Of a DNA stretch of 20,387 nucleotides, positions 16,732 through 20,387 are shown in pieces. Where the stretch lies: IMG/VR virus record IMGVR_UViG_3300009593_000162, positions 1-20,387 of that record, one strand, 5' to 3'. Under the pieces are notes generated by a model that was not told where the DNA came from, searched no databases, and saw only the letters and a program-made list of their open reading frames with translations. This DNA is from a virus. A program made the translations under genes and the position numbers. The stretch's first letter is position 1; every line of letters begins with the position of its first letter.

Positions 16732-16807
16732 ACTCGTCACGAACCTTGAAAAACAAGGTTGCCAGCTTAGGGAACTGAACCAATAAACTGACAACCAGTT
16801 TAACCAT
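16658..16807 (-). CDS. 49-aa membrane/basic protein; possible minimal i-spanin or holin partner
   Basis: ATG 16807 shares a base with the stop of the preceding gene (TAATG, 16809-16805). The product begins MVKLVVSLLVQFPKLATLFF, one hydrophobic helix, followed by a strongly charged tail (KVRDEYEKKVKQRRHDDNDK) and RINRWVHDD. Small phage proteins with this QFPKL...FFKVRDEY pattern are familiar to me from environmental podoviruses, without an assigned function. Its coupling to a membrane protein upstream and a lipoprotein inside its 3' end points to a lysis role. At 49 residues it is far smaller than usual inner-membrane spanins, and the basic tail would by the positive-inside rule favour a cytoplasmic C-terminus, which argues against a spanin. 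Confidence 0.7.
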   Translation of the reverse strand: MVKLVVSLLVQFPKLATLFFKVRDEYEKKVKQRRHDDNDKRINRWVHDD

Positions 16808-16995
16808 TATTTGCTCTTAGCCTTTCCAATGTTCAGGGCAAGCCAGCTAACAACTTTACTAGCACGCTCTACCCATTTGTTATCGCTTTCGTTCGGAGTC
16901 ATTGTGGCTACAAGACTAGCCAAAGTTACAACACCCGTAAGGATGCCAATAACTTCTGCTTTGTTCTCGTTAAGCCATGTAAGTGCTTCAGCCAT
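16807..16995 (-). CDS. 62-aa single-span membrane protein; holin-like
   Basis: A 62-aa protein with an N-terminal helix (AEALTWLNENKAE), one membrane segment at residues 15-33 (VIGILTGVVTLASLVATMT) and an amphipathic helix ending in a basic tail (NIGKAKSK). It starts one base after the stop of the 42-aa lipoprotein gene and its own stop overlaps the next start. Size, topology and the amidase three genes downstream suit a small holin or antiholin. A second holin-like gene lies near base 350, so the division of work between them is open. No Shine-Dalgarno match is visible; translation is probably coupled. Confidence 0.7.
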   Translation of the reverse strand: MAEALTWLNENKAEVIGILTGVVTLASLVATMTPNESDNKWVERASKVVSWLALNIGKAKSK

Positions 16996-16996
16996 T

Positions 16997-17125
16997 TTAT
17001 TCTACGTTGATGTCAAGACTACCGGCGGGTTCTACGCTAATGCCGCCCCAAGGGGTAGACACTGCGCAGGAAACAAGGGCAACGCTAAGCGCTGCTACAA
17101 CTAGGAGGATGATTTTATTTTTCAT
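16997..17125 (-). CDS. 42-aa lipoprotein coupled to the scaffold gene
   Basis: A very short gene whose start overlaps the scaffold stop by four bases (ATGA, 17125-17122). The product begins MKNKIILLVVAALSVALVSC: two lysines, a hydrophobic core, and a lipobox LVSC with the cysteine at residue 20. Alanine follows the cysteine, which favours outer-membrane sorting. The mature part is only 23 residues and includes STPWGG and a tail ending DINVE. Possible roles are an Rz1-like spanin component, a superinfection-exclusion lipoprotein such as those of T5-like phages, or a lysis accessory. The complete signal plus exact coupling make it a convincing gene; the function is not determined. Confidence 0.78.
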   Translation of the reverse strand: MKNKIILLVVAALSVALVSCAVSTPWGGISVEPAGSLDINVE

Positions 17126-17886
17126 ATTTTGGAGACTGCCAATCGGCGTTCTACAGTAGCCCTGTAAGAAGGGTCAACTTCGTATTTCTTTTTACCACGC
17201 TCGTCTCTCTCGGACATAGCCGCGAGAACTTGCGCTCTGCTATCGAAAGGCTGGGTGCTATCCCCTTGGGTGCTTCCACGAAGCAGCGATGGTCTGACAC
17301 CATTAGCGTCTTCGTATTTACCTTTAAGCCAGTCTACAGCGAGCTTAGCTTGCTCTGTAGTGCCACCTTCAAGGGCTTTGTTATAAGCGTCTAGTTGCGT
17401 TGGTGTGAGTTCTTCAGAGGCCCACTCTGCCATAGCATTGTAGCTATCTCTGCCGCCAACTTCCGATAAGATGCTGTCTTCTTCGGAAGTCTGCAAAGCG
17501 TTTTGACCAGCAATATAAGAATCAACCAACTCACGACTAAGCCCTGCTTTAGCAAGGTTGTCGTATGTCATGTCGCTTAGCTCACCGCTTTCAGACCACT
17601 CGGTAGTTGCTGCTGAGATTGCCTCCGTTTGGCTCTCTCCGCTTGTGCTCTCATCTGGCGCTTCTGTAGGTGGGAGGTCTTCTGTTTCGCTAGGCTCTTC
17701 AGATGAGCCAAGTTTGGACTCAAGATTGTTGTAGGCGTTTGCCAAGTCTTCAGCGGACTTGAACTTGTCGGGAAGCCACTCCGGGCGGTCGCCTTGCGGC
17801 TCTGGGTCTGGAATGTTTGCTGCTTCTTCTTCAAGAGTGATATTCTCTGTTGGGGTAGTGTCGTTTATTTCGTATGTGTCAGCCAT
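17122..17886 (-). CDS. capsid assembly scaffolding protein (T7 gp9-like)
   Basis: A 254-aa protein (T7 gp9 is 307 aa) between portal and capsid. It is very acidic and rich in Glu, Ser, Thr and Pro in residues about 1-95 and helical later, with a basic C-terminal segment (ERDERGKKKYEVDPSYRATV) expected to bind capsid subunits. PEWLPDKFKSAEDLANAYNN near residues 39-58 is a recurring motif of phage scaffold proteins. It guides capsid and portal assembly and leaves the procapsid before packaging. It starts four bases after the portal stop, with AGAAG about nine bases upstream of the ATG. Its stop overlaps the start of the 42-aa lipoprotein gene. Confidence 0.9.
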   Translation of the reverse strand: MADTYEINDTTPTENITLEEEAANIPDPEPQGDRPEWLPDKFKSAEDLANAYNNLESKLGSSEEPSETEDLPPTEAPDESTSGESQTEAISAATTEWSESGELSDMTYDNLAKAGLSRELVDSYIAGQNALQTSEEDSILSEVGGRDSYNAMAEWASEELTPTQLDAYNKALEGGTTEQAKLAVDWLKGKYEDANGVRPSLLRGSTQGDSTQPFDSRAQVLAAMSERDERGKKKYEVDPSYRATVERRLAVSKI

Positions 17887-17890
17887 TGCT

Positions 17891-19447
17891 TTATTCTTCT
17901 ACTGGAGCTTCCTCTTGTTCAGAGGGAGCCATAGCATCTCGCGTGATGTTGCCTAGAGCTGCGGCCCCTTGCGGAGCTGCTTTCTCAGCCATAGACATCA
18001 TCTGCGCTTGTTGCATTTCTTGTTGTATTTGTTCTTGTGTCTTAATGAGCCCTTGGGTCTTGATACCAAGACTTGTGGCTCTCCGCTTAAAGTATTCTTC
18101 GACGTTAACGTATTGACCAATGGCTTGCGGTCCAACCACCTGTGCAGCCCCGGCAAGGAACAGGTCAAGTTTCTGTAGGTCATTGCCTCGACCCAGTGCT
18201 TCGATGCCCGTGATGATGACAGGCTTTACTAGGTCTTTAGGAAGCTTAGGCAGTAGCTTCTTCTTGCTCATTACGTCCATGACGCGCATGACCATGGGGA
18301 GCTGTAGTTCGTTACTTAACAACGAATACAAACCACCTAAAGAAGACTCTAGCTCCAAGGTAAGCATCCTAATCTCTTCTGCGGTGACACGCTCAGCGTT
18401 ACGCACAACGCCCGAGGTAAGAAGAAAGGCGTGACCAAGGCGGTCTTTAATTGTGTTGATTGTTTCCGAAGCGATTCTGAAGTCGTTAAACTTATCAAGC
18501 TGTAGGACGGAAACGTCCGCTGCATTACCTTGAGTAATGGCCCCGTTAGGGCTTTCAGCCAGTGTCTTGGCTCTGGTGGTCCCGTTAGGGTTAACCAGAA
18601 AGAGAACCTTAGCCGCAGCCGCAGAGCCTTCTACAATCGCCTGTGTCAGCTTTTCAAGGCTGATAAGGTCTCCCATGTATTCCTCTACATATCCCCTTCC
18701 ATAATCCTCTCCGTCAATCTTTGAGAACCGTAGCGGTAGATAGGGTAGGTTGTTTTTGGTGAACCTTCCCTCAGAGCCGGGGACAATGTTTCCTTTGATT
18801 TCTTGGTGAACAAACCAGTTGTCTCCTTCCAACTTTACACACGTAAACAGGTCGCAGTTCTTTTCCGCTGAGTCGCTCTCGTTGAAACTAGCAGCAGCCT
18901 TTAGTTCATCGCTGAGCGTGTTGTAGGAAAGTGTCTCCTTGGTTATGATTTTCAGTGGGTGCCCCATTGGGTCTCTTTGAACAACAAACCTGTCCAAATG
19001 AAATACCCTCAGCCCACCTTCCTCTGGAAGATACAAAAGCGCGTTACCAGATACGATGAGGTGCTTAAGGGCTTCGTGGATACCTACCCGGTAAGACTGT
19101 CTGCTTACCTCTTCCATGACGGACTCCTCTACTCTTTGCAGAGCGGCTTCCATCTCAGTAATAATCTCATCCGTAGCGCCCTCTTGTCTAAGGACGTTCT
19201 CGTCAAAGTTTAACCTGAAGAACGGAGAGTTAGGAGCAAGGAGAGCCAGCAGAAGCTTAGAGGCAAGGTTGTTCACCCCTCTAGCACCAATACCTTGAAA
19301 CGGCGTCTCAATTCTGGAGTGGGAGTTATGCCCATCTTCTGGAATTAAGTAAGGAAGAGTAAGCTTAGAAGAGTCTCTAGCTCTGTCTAAGAATGGTCTT
19401 CTGACGCTCTCCAAGGAGATGTATTGGGCTTCTGCTGTAGCGTTCAT
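17891..19447 (-). CDS. portal / head-tail connector protein (T7 gp8-like)
   Basis: A 518-aa protein, near T7 gp8 (536 aa). Family features include RARDSSKLTLPYLIPEDGHN (about residues 22-41), GARGVNNLASKLLLALLAPN (about 54-73), SGNALLYLPEEGGLRVFHLD (about 132-151) and VTAEEIRMLTLELESSLGGL in the second half. It forms the twelve-subunit ring through which DNA enters and to which the tail attaches. The C-terminus, about residues 455-518, is Gln/Met/Ala-rich and ends in acidic residues, as in related portals. It starts three bases after the previous gene; AGGA lies about 16 bases upstream, too far for a normal ribosome site. Confidence 0.95.
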   Translation of the reverse strand: MNATAEAQYISLESVRRPFLDRARDSSKLTLPYLIPEDGHNSHSRIETPFQGIGARGVNNLASKLLLALLAPNSPFFRLNFDENVLRQEGATDEIITEMEAALQRVEESVMEEVSRQSYRVGIHEALKHLIVSGNALLYLPEEGGLRVFHLDRFVVQRDPMGHPLKIITKETLSYNTLSDELKAAASFNESDSAEKNCDLFTCVKLEGDNWFVHQEIKGNIVPGSEGRFTKNNLPYLPLRFSKIDGEDYGRGYVEEYMGDLISLEKLTQAIVEGSAAAAKVLFLVNPNGTTRAKTLAESPNGAITQGNAADVSVLQLDKFNDFRIASETINTIKDRLGHAFLLTSGVVRNAERVTAEEIRMLTLELESSLGGLYSLLSNELQLPMVMRVMDVMSKKKLLPKLPKDLVKPVIITGIEALGRGNDLQKLDLFLAGAAQVVGPQAIGQYVNVEEYFKRRATSLGIKTQGLIKTQEQIQQEMQQAQMMSMAEKAAPQGAAALGNITRDAMAPSEQEEAPVEE

Positions 19448-19450
19448 TTA

Positions 19451-19768
19451 TTATGGTAAGTTTTCCTGAGAGGTCCAATCGGCACCAGCAAGTTCTGCCA
19501 AGATTTCTGCGTGCGTGTAGGTGTCCATGCCCTCAAAAGGCTCAGGTGTCTCACCGTCCCACTTGAGGATTGTCTTTGTGCCATCTAGTGAGAGACGCAG
19601 AGTGTTCTTGGAGGATTCAATGGCGGCATCGATAAATGTATTACCGACCACCACCTGCTCCGTAGTCTCTTCTCCTTCTTCGTCGATGACTGTTTGCTCT
19701 TCGCTGATGTCTCCGGCGTTGATTGCTTCAAGGGTCATCACGACCCACTTTCTATTTTCGTAACTCAT
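19451..19768 (-). CDS. 105-aa acidic protein upstream of portal, function unknown
   Basis: I do not recognise this protein. It has 105 residues, begins MSYENRKWVVMTLEAIN, and has a strongly acidic middle (SEEQTVIDEEGEETTEQVVV), then a segment rich in Thr, Leu and Lys (TLRLSLDGTKTILKWDGETP), and an acidic C-terminus. No membrane segment, signal peptide or cysteine is present. It sits four bases after the LamG gene and three bases before the portal gene, where T7-like phages often carry a small head-tail or host-range accessory gene. Virion association is a guess from position. The start lacks a Shine-Dalgarno match but is the first ATG after the upstream stop. Confidence 0.75.
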   Translation of the reverse strand: MSYENRKWVVMTLEAINAGDISEEQTVIDEEGEETTEQVVVGNTFIDAAIESSKNTLRLSLDGTKTILKWDGETPEPFEGMDTYTHAEILAELAGADWTSQENLP

Positions 19769-19772
19769 CTTG

Positions 19773-20387
19773 TTAATAAGGGGTATCTGTTTGAATGTCG
19801 GACCCTGCGTCCATGTTTGTCATTGTTGCGTTTTCAGACCCAGCTTGGTCGTAAATTAAATTGCCAGTGCCATCATTTGTTGCGTCCCCCATGCGCCACC
19901 AGTGCAGCAGCTTGTCTGAGTAATCGTATGCTCCGTTTCCGCTAGAGATGTCTATGGGGCGTCCTCTGTTATAGAGAGCACGAATGGCTTCCTCGTCGAG
20001 GTCCTCGTGGATGGAGAATTCGTCAAGGGAACCGGTGAAGTAATCACTACCGCCCCTGCCAATGCGAATGCCCGAGCTATATGAATTCATAGAGCCAGTG
20101 TTCGTCGTGGATTGGACCGTCTGCTTTGCCCCATTACACCAAAGCTCGCACCCTGTGATGTCGTTATACTTGATTCTGAGAACCCAGTGCGCCCATGAAC
20201 CCGAATCCTGCGCGTCATTGTTGTCCCAGTAGCGGTAGGATGAACCACTCATCCAGAGCAAAATCTTCCCGCTTGATTGGTTAAAGTGAAGGCCTCCTTG
20301 GTCTTGTGCCCCGTGGTCGAAAATAGGGTTGTCCCCAGTCGTTGTGCTCTTTGCCCAGAAGCTATAATACCTGCTCTCGTTGTTCGC
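19773..20387 (-). CDS. LamG / concanavalin-like lectin-fold protein, C-terminal part
   Basis: The frame stays open from the stop at 19773 to the edge at 20387, so 204 residues are visible and the N-terminus is missing. A TTG at 20261 could be mistaken for the start, but the 42 codons upstream continue the same domain. Visible motifs fit a LamG-type jelly roll: YYSFWAKSTTTGDNPIFDHG near the edge, SWAHWVLRIKYNDITGCELW, GIRIGRGGSDYFTGSLDEFS, and the closing EEAIRALYNRGRPID helix, followed by a short LLHWWRMGD strand. Such domains bind glycans or other surface molecules. It may be a fibre, a capsid decoration or an adhesin. Its position just upstream of the portal supports virion function without proving it. 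Confidence 0.82.
   Translation of the reverse strand, partial: ANNESRYYSFWAKSTTTGDNPIFDHGAQDQGGLHFNQSSGKILLWMSGSSYRYWDNNDAQDSGSWAHWVLRIKYNDITGCELWCNGAKQTVQSTTNTGSMNSYSSGIRIGRGGSDYFTGSLDEFSIHEDLDEEAIRALYNRGRPIDISSGNGAYDYSDKLLHWWRMGDATNDGTGNLIYDQAGSENATMTNMDAGSDIQTDTPY

Noticed and set aside
16732-16794. A longer start for the 62-residue lipoprotein gene.
   Set aside because: The extra 21 residues would precede and disable the signal peptide, and this stretch is already coding for the 49-residue protein in another frame.
19773-20261. Treating TTG 20261 as the start of a complete 162-residue LamG gene.
   Set aside because: The frame is open to the window edge and the 42 upstream codons encode a conserved-looking part of the same domain, so the gene is truncated by the window.

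Overview
The window is the late structural block of a T7-like podovirus (Autographiviridae-type), read entirely on the minus strand, so transcription runs from base 20387 towards base 1. There is no host DNA, rRNA, tRNA, CRISPR array or insertion sequence. Gene order, protein lengths and motifs follow T7 genes 8 to 18. The style (large ejection proteins, degenerate ribosome sites, a LamG protein, a small basic gene after terS) suggests an environmental, perhaps marine, phage of a Gram-negative host. The habitat and host are inference; the two lipoprotein signals support a host with diderm-type lipoprotein sorting.

Layout in transcription order: a partial LamG-fold protein (20387-19773) and a 105-aa unknown (19768-19451); the portal (19447-17891) and scaffold (17886-17122); a compact lysis-like island of five overlapping genes (17125-15924), consisting of a 42-aa lipoprotein, a 62-aa membrane protein, a 49-aa membrane/basic protein, a 62-aa lipoprotein nested out of frame in the 49-aa gene, and a zinc amidase; the major capsid protein with the strongest ribosome site seen (15875-14829); a strong intrinsic terminator (14807-14766); tail tubes A and B (14762-11251); internal virion proteins A, B, C and D (11258-1724, the last two 1054 and 1722 aa); a short tail fibre (1702-428); a second holin-like protein (428-273); the small terminase (318-64); and the start of a small basic gene that leaves the window at base 1. 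The window is almost completely coding. The only intergenic gaps above 25 bases are around the terminator and upstream of the capsid gene.

Functionally the block builds the procapsid (portal, scaffold, capsid), the tail (tubes A and B, fibre), the DNA-ejection core (internal proteins A-D) and part of the packaging motor (small terminase). The lysis island between scaffold and capsid is the main departure from T7. In T7 the amidase is an early gene and the holin and spanins lie near the terminase genes. Here an amidase and four tiny genes sit inside the head block, while a holin candidate also remains at the T7 17.5 position. The ejection protein at the T7 gp16 position shows no recognisable transglycosylase motif. 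Several genes were found only by reading short frames by hand: the 42-aa lipoprotein, the 49-aa protein, the start of the gene at base 71, and a 12-codon leader frame before the capsid gene.
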